DNA of 36,783 nucleotides, taken from contig DASTPT010000007.1 in NCBI GenBank assembly GCA_035762085.1, positions 1 through 36,783 of the forward strand, given 5' to 3'. The translations under genes and the position numbers were made by a program. This DNA comes from HRBIN12 sp035762085. Lineage in GTDB: Bacteria; Actinomycetota; UBA4738; HRBIN12. Shown here piece by piece: positions 8,189 through 16,104 of the stretch (position 1 is the first letter of the stretch; every line of letters starts with the position of its first letter). The notes below the pieces were generated by a model. That model was not told the DNA's origin and did not search any database. It was given only the letters and a program-made list of their open reading frames with translations.

Positions 8189-10162
8189 ATGTCCAGGAGG
8201 CTGCTCCCGCTCGCGCTCGTGCTGGCCGTCCTGGCCGCCGCGTGCGCCGAGGCGCCGGTCGAGCCGGCCTTCGGCTCGGGCGAGGCGTTCGTCCCGTACG
8301 TCGTCGACCGGCTGAACGATGCCGGCCGCCATCCCTCGGTCGCCGTCGCCGACGGCCGCCCGGTCGTCGCGTACTTCTCGTTCGCGGAGGAGGTCCCGGA
8401 GGGCTCGTTCCCGGAGACGCGGCCGATCGGCGCCCCCTCGATCCCCGGCGTGATGCTCGCGACGGAGCAGGACGGCATCTGGACGCGTGGCGCGATCGCG
8501 ATCGAGAGCCAGATCGCGAACGTCCAGGTGGCGTTCAACCCGGCCTTCGAGGAGTCGGTCGGGAAGCTGACCCCGGACAGCGTGACGGGTCTGCAGCTGG
8601 TGGCCGACCCGGACGGCGCGCTCCACGCCGCGTGGGGGAGCGGCGACGGCGTGTTCTACGCCACGGGGTCGGCGGATCCGGCCTCGCAGACGCAATGGAC
8701 CGCCGAGCAGGTGACGCGTACCCCGGGGATCGGCCCGTCGCTCGCGCTCGATGGCGCCGGGAGCCCGTGGATCGCGTATCAGACCTCGACGTCGGACATC
8801 GCGAGCGTCGAGGTGGCGACGATGGACGGCGGTGGATGGACGACCGAGGAGGTCGCCTCGGCGCCGGGGTGCGATCGTTGTCGCACCGCCCTCGCGGTGA
8901 ACGGCGACGGCGAGCCGGTCGTCGCGTATGGGATCGGGGCCTCGAACCTCGGGGCGGCCGTACGGACGGCTGCCGGCTGGGAGACCTCGACGGTCGAGCG
9001 GGGAGGCTCCGGGGAGGGCCTCGCGGCGGCCACGGCGGCCGACGGAGTGGTGCTCACGTACCGGGCGGGCGCGGAGGTGCACATGGCGGCCGGCGACGGC
9101 ACGGGCGCGTGGCAGACGGCCACCGTCGCCGAGATCGGCGAGGGCGCCCAGGGTCCCGGCGGTGGGACGAGCGTTGCCGTGGACGAGTCCGGCGGGATCG
9201 TCACCGCCTGGTACGACCCGGCCGCGGACGGGGTGTCGGCGGCGCTGTCCTCGGACGGGCAGTCGTTCACGCCGATCGACCTCGGGCTGACCACGGGGGC
9301 GACCGACCCCGCGGTGGCGACGACCGCCGACGGCGCCTCGCGCTACGTCGCGTGGTACGACTCGGGGCCGCAGGACCTCGTGCTCGGCCGGTACGGCGAG
9401 GTGGGTGACCTCGCGATCGGCGTCCCGAGCCCGACCCCGACGGCGGTGGGGCAGGCGACGGGGCCCGCGCCGACCCAGGAGTGCACGCCGGTGGTGGACG
9501 GAGAGGTGACCGTGGTCGCGGAGGGCATCGCGTTCACCGACGGCTCGTGCATCGAGGCGCCCGTCGGCGAGCCGTTCACGATCGTCTTCGACAACCGAGA
9601 CCCGGACGTCCAGCACAACGTCCAGGTCTTCGAGGGCTCGGAGCCGAGCGGGGCCACCCTGTTCGCGGGCGACCTGATCACCGGCCCCGATCAGATCGAG
9701 TACGAGATCCCAGCCCTCGACGAGGGCGAGTACGCCTACAACTGTGTCGTCCACCCGAACATGATCGGGCGGATCGTCGTCGGCGCCGGCGCTGGCGGCG
9801 CGACCGGGGCGACCGGGGCGACCGGGGCCACCGGGACGACCGGCGGCGGTGGCGGCGGCGGGGGAGGCGGTGGCGGCGCGACCACCACGAACGTCGTCGC
9901 GCAGAACATCGCGTTCGACACGTCCACGATCACGCTCTCGGCCGACGCGGAGCAGGTCATCACGTTCGACAACCGCGACGCCGGCGTGCAGCACAACATC
10001 GCGATCTACACGGATTCCTCGATGACGGAGGAGCTGTTCAACGGCGAGCTCGTCACCGGCCCGACCGTCGTCGAGTACACGATCCCGCCGCTGCCGGCGG
10101 GCGAGTACTTCTTCGTCTGCATCGTCCACCCGAACATGACGGGGACCGTCGTCGTCCAGTAG
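8189..10162 (+). CDS. lipoprotein with predicted seven-bladed propeller and two C-terminal cupredoxin domains
   Basis: A predicted surface lipoprotein of 657 aa. From ATG 8189 it begins with SRR, a hydrophobic stretch and AAAC, giving lipidated C19. Residues about 40-410 hold seven repeats around a core like LAVDGxGxPVVAY, which suggests a seven-bladed beta-propeller. Cupredoxin domain 1 (about 432-532) has a type-1 copper set H476, C519, H522, M525; domain 2 (about 568-657) has H602, C644, H647, M650. Both show C-x2-H-x2-M, as in plastocyanin-like proteins. A Gly-Ala-Thr and polyglycine linker separates the cupredoxins. Likely roles are extracytoplasmic copper binding or electron transfer; the partner is unknown. 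ATG 8177 and GTG 8141 are alternative starts. It sits unexpectedly between uvrA and uvrC. Confidence 0.8.
   Translation: MSRRLLPLALVLAVLAAACAEAPVEPAFGSGEAFVPYVVDRLNDAGRHPSVAVADGRPVVAYFSFAEEVPEGSFPETRPIGAPSIPGVMLATEQDGIWTRGAIAIESQIANVQVAFNPAFEESVGKLTPDSVTGLQLVADPDGALHAAWGSGDGVFYATGSADPASQTQWTAEQVTRTPGIGPSLALDGAGSPWIAYQTSTSDIASVEVATMDGGGWTTEEVASAPGCDRCRTALAVNGDGEPVVAYGIGASNLGAAVRTAAGWETSTVERGGSGEGLAAATAADGVVLTYRAGAEVHMAAGDGTGAWQTATVAEIGEGAQGPGGGTSVAVDESGGIVTAWYDPAADGVSAALSSDGQSFTPIDLGLTTGATDPAVATTADGASRYVAWYDSGPQDLVLGRYGEVGDLAIGVPSPTPTAVGQATGPAPTQECTPVVDGEVTVVAEGIAFTDGSCIEAPVGEPFTIVFDNRDPDVQHNVQVFEGSEPSGATLFAGDLITGPDQIEYEIPALDEGEYAYNCVVHPNMIGRIVVGAGAGGATGATGATGATGTTGGGGGGGGGGGGATTTNVVAQNIAFDTSTITLSADAEQVITFDNRDAGVQHNIAIYTDSSMTEELFNGELVTGPTVVEYTIPPLPAGEYFFVCIVHPNMTGTVVVQ
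9800..9878 (+). repeat. 9-bp tandem repeat plus poly-Gly coding tract
   Basis: Five 9-bp units of the gcgaccggg type (9800-9844) encode Ala-Thr-Gly/Gly-Thr triplets. A run of GGN codons up to about 9878 encodes polyglycine. It forms the flexible linker between the two cupredoxin domains. The G-rich strand could slip in replication, so its length may vary between strains. Confidence 0.75.
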
Positions 10163-10204
10163 CCGTTCGTCCGCGGGCATCTCGGCCGCCGTGGACCCCG
10201 CCGG

Positions 10205-10210
10205 TAGGAT
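10205..10210 (+). promoter_or_regulatory. predicted -10 element (TAGGAT) for uvrC, leaderless
   Basis: TAGGAT is followed by exactly six bases and then the GTG start of uvrC at 10217, with no Shine-Dalgarno sequence. Confidence 0.5.
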
Positions 10211-10216
10211 TGCCGC

Positions 10217-12091
10217 GTGAGCGTCCCTCGGCCGCAGACCTCCCAGATCCCCGACCAGCCGGGCGCGTACCTGTTCCGGGACGGCGACGGCCGCGTCGTC
10301 TACGTCGGCAAGGCGCGGTCGCTCCGCAAGCGCCTCGCGAGCTACTGGGTCAAGCCCCTGCACCCCCGGACCGAGGCGATGGTCGCCGCGGCGCGGTCGG
10401 TGGAGTGGATCGTCGCCTCGACCGAGGTCGACGCGCTCATGCTCGAGTACAACCTGATCCAGGAGCACCGGCCCCGGTTCAACGTTCGGTACCGGGACGA
10501 CAAGTCGTACCCGTACCTGGCGCTCACGGTGGGCGAGCGGTGGCCGAGGGCGCAGGTCCTCCGCGGCACGAAGCGGAAGCGCGTGCGCTACTTCGGCCCG
10601 TTCGGGCACGCGTACGCGATCCGAGAGACGCTCGACGCCCTCACGCGGGTCTTCCCGGTGCGGACCTGTTCGAACGCGTTCTTCGACCAGCGCGCCCGAG
10701 CGCGTCGGCCGTGCCTGTACTACGACATCGGCCGCTGCTCGGGGCCGTGCGTGCCCGAGGCCACCGGCGTGACCGAGGAGGCGTACCGCGCCGACGTCGA
10801 GGCGCTCGCCGACTTCCTGGGCGGGAACGAGCGCCCGGTCCTGGCCCGGCTCGAGCGCGAGATGCGGCAGGCGGCCGAGCGCCAGGAGTACGAGCTGGCG
10901 GCGAAGCTGCGGGACCAGCTCCAGGCGGCCCGCCGGGCGCTCGAGCACCAGGAGATGGTCCTCACCCAGCCCGAGGATCTGGATGTCGTCGCGCTGGCCG
11001 AGGACGACCTGGAGGCGGCGTTCCAGGCGTTCTTCGTCCGGCGCGGGCGCGTGATGGGCCGCAAGGGGTGGATCGTGGACCGGGTCGAGGAGCTCGACCG
11101 GTCGCAGCTGATCGCGTCGTTCGTCCGCCAGCTCTACATGGAGCGCCAGGAGGTGCCGCCGCGGGTGCTCGTCCCCGAGCTGCCCGAGGACGCCGACGTC
11201 CTCGCGGCCTGGCTGTCCGAGCGCCGGGACGGGCGCGTCTCGATCGCCGTCCCCGAGCGGGGGGCCAAGCGCAAGCTGATGGACACGGTCGCCCAGAACG
11301 CGCGGGACCACTTCCTGCGGCACAAGCTGAAACGGGCGTCAGATTTCGGGGCGCGGTCGCGGGCGCTCGCCGAGCTCGGCGCGATCCTCGGCCTCGAGCA
11401 GGCGCCGCTGCGGATCGAGTGCTACGACATCTCGAACCTGGGGCCGACGGACATCGTCGGCTCGATGGTGGTGTTCGAGGACGGCCTGCCGAAGCGGTCG
11501 GACTACCGGCGCTTCCGGATCAGGGGCGTGCCGGGGCAGGACGACTTCGCGAGCATGGAGGAGATGCTGCGCCGCCGCTTCGCGCGCCTACGGGCCGAGG
11601 CCGACCCCGACCACCCACGGCCGAAGCGGTTCGCGTATCCTCCCTCGCTCGTCGTCGTCGACGGCGGCCGGGGACAGCTCTCGGTCGCGACGAAGGTCCT
11701 GGCCGAGGCCGGCCTGCACATCCCCGCGGTCGGCCTGGCGAAGCGGCTCGAGGAGGTGTACTTCCCGGACCGGCCGGACCCGTTGGTCGTGCCGCGCGGG
11801 TCCGAGGCGCTGTTCGTCCTGCAGCACCTCCGCGACGAGGCCCACCGGTTCGCGGTGACCTACCACCGCGAGCGCCGCCAGAAGCGGGCGCTCGCCTCGC
11901 CGCTCGACGAGGTGCCCGGCGTGGGCCCGACGCGGAAGAAGGCGCTGTTGAAGCGGTTCGGGTCGCTCGCGCGGCTCGCGCGCGCCACGCCCGGGGAGAT
12001 CGCCCAGACGCCCGGCGTCGGCCCCGAGCTCGCCAGGGCGATCCACGACCGGCTCCATGCCCCGGCCGCCGAGCGCAGGGAGAGCGCCTGA
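10217..12091 (+). CDS. uvrC: excinuclease ABC subunit C
   Basis: A 624-aa dual-incision nuclease of nucleotide excision repair. The N-terminal GIY-YIG domain shows PGAYLF (15-20) and YVGKA (29-33) for the 3' cut. Four cysteines at 151, 166, 174 and 178 match the arrangement reported to hold an iron-sulfur cluster in E. coli UvrC. A UVR (UvrB-contact) helix pair lies near 210-245. The RNase H-like 5' nuclease domain begins at RIECYDISN. The C-terminal tandem helix-hairpin-helix contains VPGVGPTRKKALL and TPGVGPELARAI. The stop overlaps the rapZ start (TGATG), so the pair is probably co-transcribed and translationally coupled. Confidence 0.97.
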   Translation: MSVPRPQTSQIPDQPGAYLFRDGDGRVVYVGKARSLRKRLASYWVKPLHPRTEAMVAAARSVEWIVASTEVDALMLEYNLIQEHRPRFNVRYRDDKSYPYLALTVGERWPRAQVLRGTKRKRVRYFGPFGHAYAIRETLDALTRVFPVRTCSNAFFDQRARARRPCLYYDIGRCSGPCVPEATGVTEEAYRADVEALADFLGGNERPVLARLEREMRQAAERQEYELAAKLRDQLQAARRALEHQEMVLTQPEDLDVVALAEDDLEAAFQAFFVRRGRVMGRKGWIVDRVEELDRSQLIASFVRQLYMERQEVPPRVLVPELPEDADVLAAWLSERRDGRVSIAVPERGAKRKLMDTVAQNARDHFLRHKLKRASDFGARSRALAELGAILGLEQAPLRIECYDISNLGPTDIVGSMVVFEDGLPKRSDYRRFRIRGVPGQDDFASMEEMLRRRFARLRAEADPDHPRPKRFAYPPSLVVVDGGRGQLSVATKVLAEAGLHIPAVGLAKRLEEVYFPDRPDPLVVPRGSEALFVLQHLRDEAHRFAVTYHRERRQKRALASPLDEVPGVGPTRKKALLKRFGSLARLARATPGEIAQTPGVGPELARAIHDRLHAPAAERRESA

Positions 12092-12999
12092 TGGCGCGGA
12101 CCGCCGTCCGAGCCGTGCCCGGTGGAGGACACCACGAGCAGGGGACCGGGTTCGTCATCATCACCGGGCTCTCGGGCGCCGGTCGCTCGGAGGCCGCGAA
12201 GGCGCTGGAGGACCTCGGCTACTTCGTGGTCGACAACCTGCCGCCCTCGCTGCTGTCGAAGATGGCCGAGCTGGCCTCGCGCCCGGGCGGCCCCGGCGGG
12301 AAGGTGGCGATCGTCGTGGACGTGCGAGGCGGCGTGTTCTTCGGCGAGCTGTCGAAGGCGCTCGAGGAGCTGGAGCACCTGAGCGTGCCGTACCGGATCG
12401 TCTACCTCGACGCGTCGGACGAGGTGCTCGTGAACCGGTACGAGGCCACGCGCCACCGGCACCCCCTGGCGCCGGCCGACCGGGTCGTCGAGGGGATCCG
12501 GAAGGAGCGGATGATGATGGAGGGGCTCCGGGGGGAGGCCGACCTGATCATCGACACGTCGAGCCTGGCTCCGCACGAGCTCCGCGAGCGCCTCCGCGAC
12601 GCCTTCTCGGACGCCCCGGCCGAGCAGGGCCTGCAGGTCTCGCTCCTGTCCTTCGGGTTCAAGTACGGCAGCCCCCGGGACGCCGACCTGGTGATCGACG
12701 TGCGGTTCCTCCCGAACCCGCACTGGGTGGACGAGCTCCGGCCGCTCCCCGGCACGGACGAGCGCGTCCGGACCTACGTCCGCGGCCAGCAGACGTACCG
12801 TGAGTTCCTGCGCCGCCTCCGCGCGCTCCTGGGGTTCATGGTCCCGGGGTTCGTCGCGGAGGGGAAGTCCTACCTCACCGTTGCGATCGGCTGCACGGGC
12901 GGACGGCACCGCTCGGTGGTCATCGCGGAGGACCTCGGCCAGTTCTTCCGCGACAAGGGCCTGTCGGCCACGGTCGAGCATCGCGACGTCGATCGCTGA
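12091..12999 (+). CDS. rapZ: RapZ family RNase adapter / nucleotide-binding protein
   Basis: A 302-aa protein of the RapZ (YvcJ) P-loop family. Walker A is GLSGAGRS at 26-33, with Arg in place of the usual Lys, a substitution I recall as common in actinobacterial members. The N-terminal kinase-like domain continues with LEDLGYFVVDNLPP. The C-terminal domain carries the family block GCTGGRHRSV near 267-276. In E. coli RapZ guides RNase E to GlmZ and senses amino-sugars; in Gram-positives the role is less clear. The ATG overlaps the uvrC stop. In many Gram-positive genomes yvcK and whiA follow, but here gap follows after 100 nt. Confidence 0.93.
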   Translation: MARTAVRAVPGGGHHEQGTGFVIITGLSGAGRSEAAKALEDLGYFVVDNLPPSLLSKMAELASRPGGPGGKVAIVVDVRGGVFFGELSKALEELEHLSVPYRIVYLDASDEVLVNRYEATRHRHPLAPADRVVEGIRKERMMMEGLRGEADLIIDTSSLAPHELRERLRDAFSDAPAEQGLQVSLLSFGFKYGSPRDADLVIDVRFLPNPHWVDELRPLPGTDERVRTYVRGQQTYREFLRRLRALLGFMVPGFVAEGKSYLTVAIGCTGGRHRSVVIAEDLGQFFRDKGLSATVEHRDVDR

Positions 13000-13005
13000 C
13001 CCGCC

Positions 13006-13024
13006 GCCGTCCGGCCCCGACGGC
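13006..13024 (+). terminator. weak hairpin after rapZ
   Basis: GCCGTC and GACGGC form a 6-bp stem with a 7-nt loop a few bases after the rapZ stop. No T-tract follows, so termination is uncertain. Confidence 0.3.
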
Positions 13025-13065
13025 CCGGGTCGGTCGTCCCCGGATGCCCGTTCGCGGGGATTGGC

Positions 13066-13071
13066 TAGGAT
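13066..13071 (+). promoter_or_regulatory. predicted -10 element (TAGGAT) of the glycolytic operon
   Basis: TAGGAT predicts a transcription start near 13078 and a leader of about 22 nt that contains AGGAGG at 13088-13093 before the gap ATG. Unlike several neighbours, this is a leadered gene. Confidence 0.5.
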
Positions 13072-13099
13072 GGGTTGACCCCTTCGCAGGAGGCAGAGC

Positions 13100-14110
13100 A
13101 TGAGCGTGAAGATCGGCATCAACGGTTTCGGACGGATCGGCCGCAACTTCTTCCGCGCCGCCAAGCAGGCCGGCAAGGACTGGGACTTCGTCGCCGTGAA
13201 CGACATCACGGACTCGAGGACCCTCGCCCACCTGCTGAAGTACGACTCGGTCCTCGGAACGTTCGACGCGGACGTCGCCGCGGCCGAGGACGGCATCTCC
13301 GTGAACGGCGACCTGCTGAAGGTCCTCGCCGTGCGCGACCCGGCCGAGCTCCCCTGGAAGGAGCTGGGCGCGCAGATCGTGGTCGAGTCGACCGGGCTGT
13401 TCACCAAGCGCGAGGACGCCGACAAGCACATCGCCGCCGGCGCGCAGAAGGTGATCATCAGCGCGCCCGCGAAGGGCGAGGACGTGACGGTCGTGCTCGG
13501 CGTGAACGACGAGCGGTACGACCCGGCCTCGCACAACGTCATCTCGAACGCCTCGTGCACCACGAACTGCGTGGCGCCGATGGCGAAGGTCCTCGACGAC
13601 GCGTTCGGGATCGAGCGCGGGTTCATGACCACGATCCACGCCTACACGAACGACCAGAACATCCTGGACCTGCCGCACAAGGACCTCCGCCGGGCCCGGG
13701 CCGCGGCGTTGAACATCATCCCGACCTCGTCCGGCGCGACGAAGGCGATCGGCCTGGTGCTTCCGCAGCTCGACGGCAAGATGGACGGCATGGCGATGCG
13801 GGTGCCGGTGCCCGACGGCTCGGTCACGGACCTGGTCGTGACGCTCGGCCGAGAGGCCTCGGTGGAGGAGATCAACGCGGCGTTCAGGGCCGCGTCCGAG
13901 AGCGGCCCGCTCTCGGGCGGGCGGCTCGTCTACACCGAGGACCCGATCGTGTCCTCGGACATCGTCGGATCGCCCGCGTCGTGCACGTTCGACGCCTCGC
14001 TGACGATGACGAAGGGCAACGTCGCGAAGATCCTCGGCTGGTACGACAACGAGTGGGGCTACTCGAGCCGCCTCGTGGACCTGGTCGACATCGTCGCGGG
14101 CTCGCTGTAG
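13100..14110 (+). CDS. gap: glyceraldehyde-3-phosphate dehydrogenase, type I
   Basis: A 336-aa glycolytic dehydrogenase making 1,3-bisphosphoglycerate. The NAD-binding motif GINGFGRIGR is at 6-15 and D35 in AVNDIT favours NAD over NADP. Catalytic C153 lies in SNASCTTNC and H180 in TTIHAYTNDQ. The C-terminal KILGWYDNEWGYSSR block is intact. A strong AGGAGG at 13088 sets the ATG start. It is the first gene of the gap-pgk-tpiA-apgM run and lies only 100 nt after rapZ. Confidence 0.97.
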   Translation: MSVKIGINGFGRIGRNFFRAAKQAGKDWDFVAVNDITDSRTLAHLLKYDSVLGTFDADVAAAEDGISVNGDLLKVLAVRDPAELPWKELGAQIVVESTGLFTKREDADKHIAAGAQKVIISAPAKGEDVTVVLGVNDERYDPASHNVISNASCTTNCVAPMAKVLDDAFGIERGFMTTIHAYTNDQNILDLPHKDLRRARAAALNIIPTSSGATKAIGLVLPQLDGKMDGMAMRVPVPDGSVTDLVVTLGREASVEEINAAFRAASESGPLSGGRLVYTEDPIVSSDIVGSPASCTFDASLTMTKGNVAKILGWYDNEWGYSSRLVDLVDIVAGSL

Positions 14111-14121
14111 AGCGGGTCGTG

Positions 14122-15321
14122 ATGGGCCTCCGGACCCTCGAGACCCTGGGTGGGGTCGAAGGCAAGCGCGTCTTCGTTCGGGTCGACCACAACGTCCCGC
14201 TGAAGGACGGCTCGGTCACCGACGACGCACGGATCCGCGCCAGTCTGTCCACCCTCACCCAGCTCCTCCACGGCGGCGCGTCGCTCGTCGTCGCGTCCCA
14301 TCTCGGCAGGCCGAAGGGGCAGGTCAGGGAGGAGTACCGCATGGGGCCCGTCGCCGCGCGCCTGAGCGAGCTGCTCGGGCGCGACGTGATGGCGATCGAC
14401 GCCGTGACCGGCCCCGACGCCGAGGCCGTCTGCGGCCACATCGAGGCGGGCGAGGTCGTGTACCTCGAGAACCTCCGCTTCGATCCCCGCGAGGAGGCGA
14501 ACGACCCGGGGTTCGCGGCCGAGCTCGCCGCGCTCGCCGACGCCTACGTGGACGACGCCTTCGGCGCGGTGCATCGCGCCCACGCCTCGGTGGCGGCGCT
14601 CCCCGCGCTCGTGCTCGAGCAGGGGCGGCCGGCGGCGGCCGGGCGTCTGCTCCAGCGGGAGGTCGACGTCCTCTCCCGGCTCCTCGGCGAACCCGAGCGC
14701 CCTTACGTCGCCGTGCTCGGCGGCGCGAAGGTGTCGGACAAGCTCTCGACGATTGGCTCCCTCGTGGAGCGGGTGGACGCGCTGCTGATCGGTGGCGCGA
14801 TGGCGTTCACGTTCATCGCGGCCGAGGGGGGCGAGGTCGGCACCAGCCTGGTCGAGGCCGACCGCTTCGAGGACGTCCGGGCCGCGAGGGCGCGGGCGGC
14901 CGAGCGAGGCGTCCTGCTCGAGCTCCCGGTCGACGTCGTCGCCGCCCCCGAGATGACCGTCGAGGCTCCACGTCGGACCGTCCCCGCGGCCGAGGTGCCG
15001 ACGGGCGAGATGGGCCTGGACATCGGGCCCCGCTCCGTCGAGGAGTTCGCCCGGATCCTGGCCGACGCGAAGACCGTGCTGTGGAACGGGCCGATGGGCG
15101 TGTTCGAGCTCGAGCCGTTCTCGGCCGGGACGCGGGGCGTCGCGACGGCGATCGCCGGCGCCGCGGCGTTCGCGGTCGCGGGCGGCGGCGACAGCCTGGC
15201 CGCGATCGCGAAGCTGGGGCTGGAGGAGGGGTTCGACCACCTGTCCACTGGCGGGGGGGCGTCGCTCGAGTTCCTCGAGGGCCGCGAGCTGCCTGGGATC
15301 GCCGTCTTGGAGGAGCGCTGA
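14122..15321 (+). CDS. pgk: phosphoglycerate kinase
   Basis: A 399-aa kinase converting 1,3-bisphosphoglycerate and ADP to 3-phosphoglycerate and ATP. Family motifs are VRVDHNVPLKDG near the N-terminus (His where Phe is common), SHLGRPKG, GGAKVSDK, LWNGPMGVFE and GGGDS. It begins 11 nt after the gap stop, with a weak GAGCGGG ribosome-binding site; GTG at 14119 is an alternative start. The stop overlaps the tpiA start as TGATG. Confidence 0.96.
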   Translation: MGLRTLETLGGVEGKRVFVRVDHNVPLKDGSVTDDARIRASLSTLTQLLHGGASLVVASHLGRPKGQVREEYRMGPVAARLSELLGRDVMAIDAVTGPDAEAVCGHIEAGEVVYLENLRFDPREEANDPGFAAELAALADAYVDDAFGAVHRAHASVAALPALVLEQGRPAAAGRLLQREVDVLSRLLGEPERPYVAVLGGAKVSDKLSTIGSLVERVDALLIGGAMAFTFIAAEGGEVGTSLVEADRFEDVRAARARAAERGVLLELPVDVVAAPEMTVEAPRRTVPAAEVPTGEMGLDIGPRSVEEFARILADAKTVLWNGPMGVFELEPFSAGTRGVATAIAGAAAFAVAGGGDSLAAIAKLGLEEGFDHLSTGGGASLEFLEGRELPGIAVLEER

Positions 15322-16088
15322 TGGCCCGCACGCCGATCGTCGCCGCGAACTGGAAGATGCACAAGACGCATCTGGAGGCGATCCAGGCCGTCCAGAAGCT
15401 CTCGTACCTGCTCGACAAGGACGACGCGGACCGCGTCGAGGTCGTGATCTGCCCGCCCTTCACCGCCCTGCGCTCGATCGAGACGCTGATCGACAGCGAC
15501 CGTCTCGGCTTCGGGCTGGGCGCGCAGGACGTGCACTTCGAGGAGAAGGGGGCGTTCACCGGAGAGGTCTCGGCGGGCATGCTCGAGGCCCTCAAGGTCC
15601 GCTACGTGATCGTCGGGCACTCGGAGCGGCGAGAGCTGTTCGGCGAGACCGACGAGGGCGTGAACAAGAAGGTCCGCGCGGTGTTCGCCCACGGCATGAC
15701 GCCGATCCTGTGCGTCGGTGAGACGCTGGGGGAGCGCGACGCGGGCCTCACCGACGAGAAGGTCGTCGGCCAGGTCGAGCGCGCCGTGCAGAACGTGTCG
15801 GAGGAGGATGCCGCGCGGCTCGTCGTCGCGTACGAGCCGATCTGGGCGATCGGGACGGGCCGCAACGCCCTGCCGTCCGACGCCGGGGAGACGATCGGGA
15901 CGATCCGGCGCACGATCGGGCAGCGGTACTCGGCCGAGCTCGCCGACGGCGTCCGCATCCAGTACGGCGGGAGCGTGAAGCCCGGCAACATCCGGGACTT
16001 CATGGCACACCCCGAGATCGACGGCGCGCTCGTCGGGGGCGCCAGCCTGGACCCGGAGGAGTTCGCGCTCATCGTCAAGTACCGCTGA
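15321..16088 (+). CDS. tpiA: triosephosphate isomerase
   Basis: A 255-aa TIM-barrel enzyme interconverting dihydroxyacetone phosphate and glyceraldehyde 3-phosphate. Active-site residues N10 and K12 (ANWKMHK), H100 (VGHSERR) and E172 (AYEPIWAIGTG) are all present, as is the phosphate-binding YGGSV segment. The ATG overlaps the pgk stop, and apgM starts 16 nt after the tpiA stop, so the genes form one operon. Confidence 0.97.
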   Translation: MARTPIVAANWKMHKTHLEAIQAVQKLSYLLDKDDADRVEVVICPPFTALRSIETLIDSDRLGFGLGAQDVHFEEKGAFTGEVSAGMLEALKVRYVIVGHSERRELFGETDEGVNKKVRAVFAHGMTPILCVGETLGERDAGLTDEKVVGQVERAVQNVSEEDAARLVVAYEPIWAIGTGRNALPSDAGETIGTIRRTIGQRYSAELADGVRIQYGGSVKPGNIRDFMAHPEIDGALVGGASLDPEEFALIVKYR

Positions 16089-16104
16089 GGCAAAGGACCC
16101 GACC

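Noticed and set aside
9800..9844. CRISPR-like short repeats
   Set aside because: The 9-bp units are contiguous, in frame and code for a Gly-Ala-Thr linker; there are no spacers.
7838..11323. Long minus-strand frame across the lipoprotein and uvrC
   Set aside because: Low-complexity product with no domains, opposite two well-supported genes that fill the plus strand.
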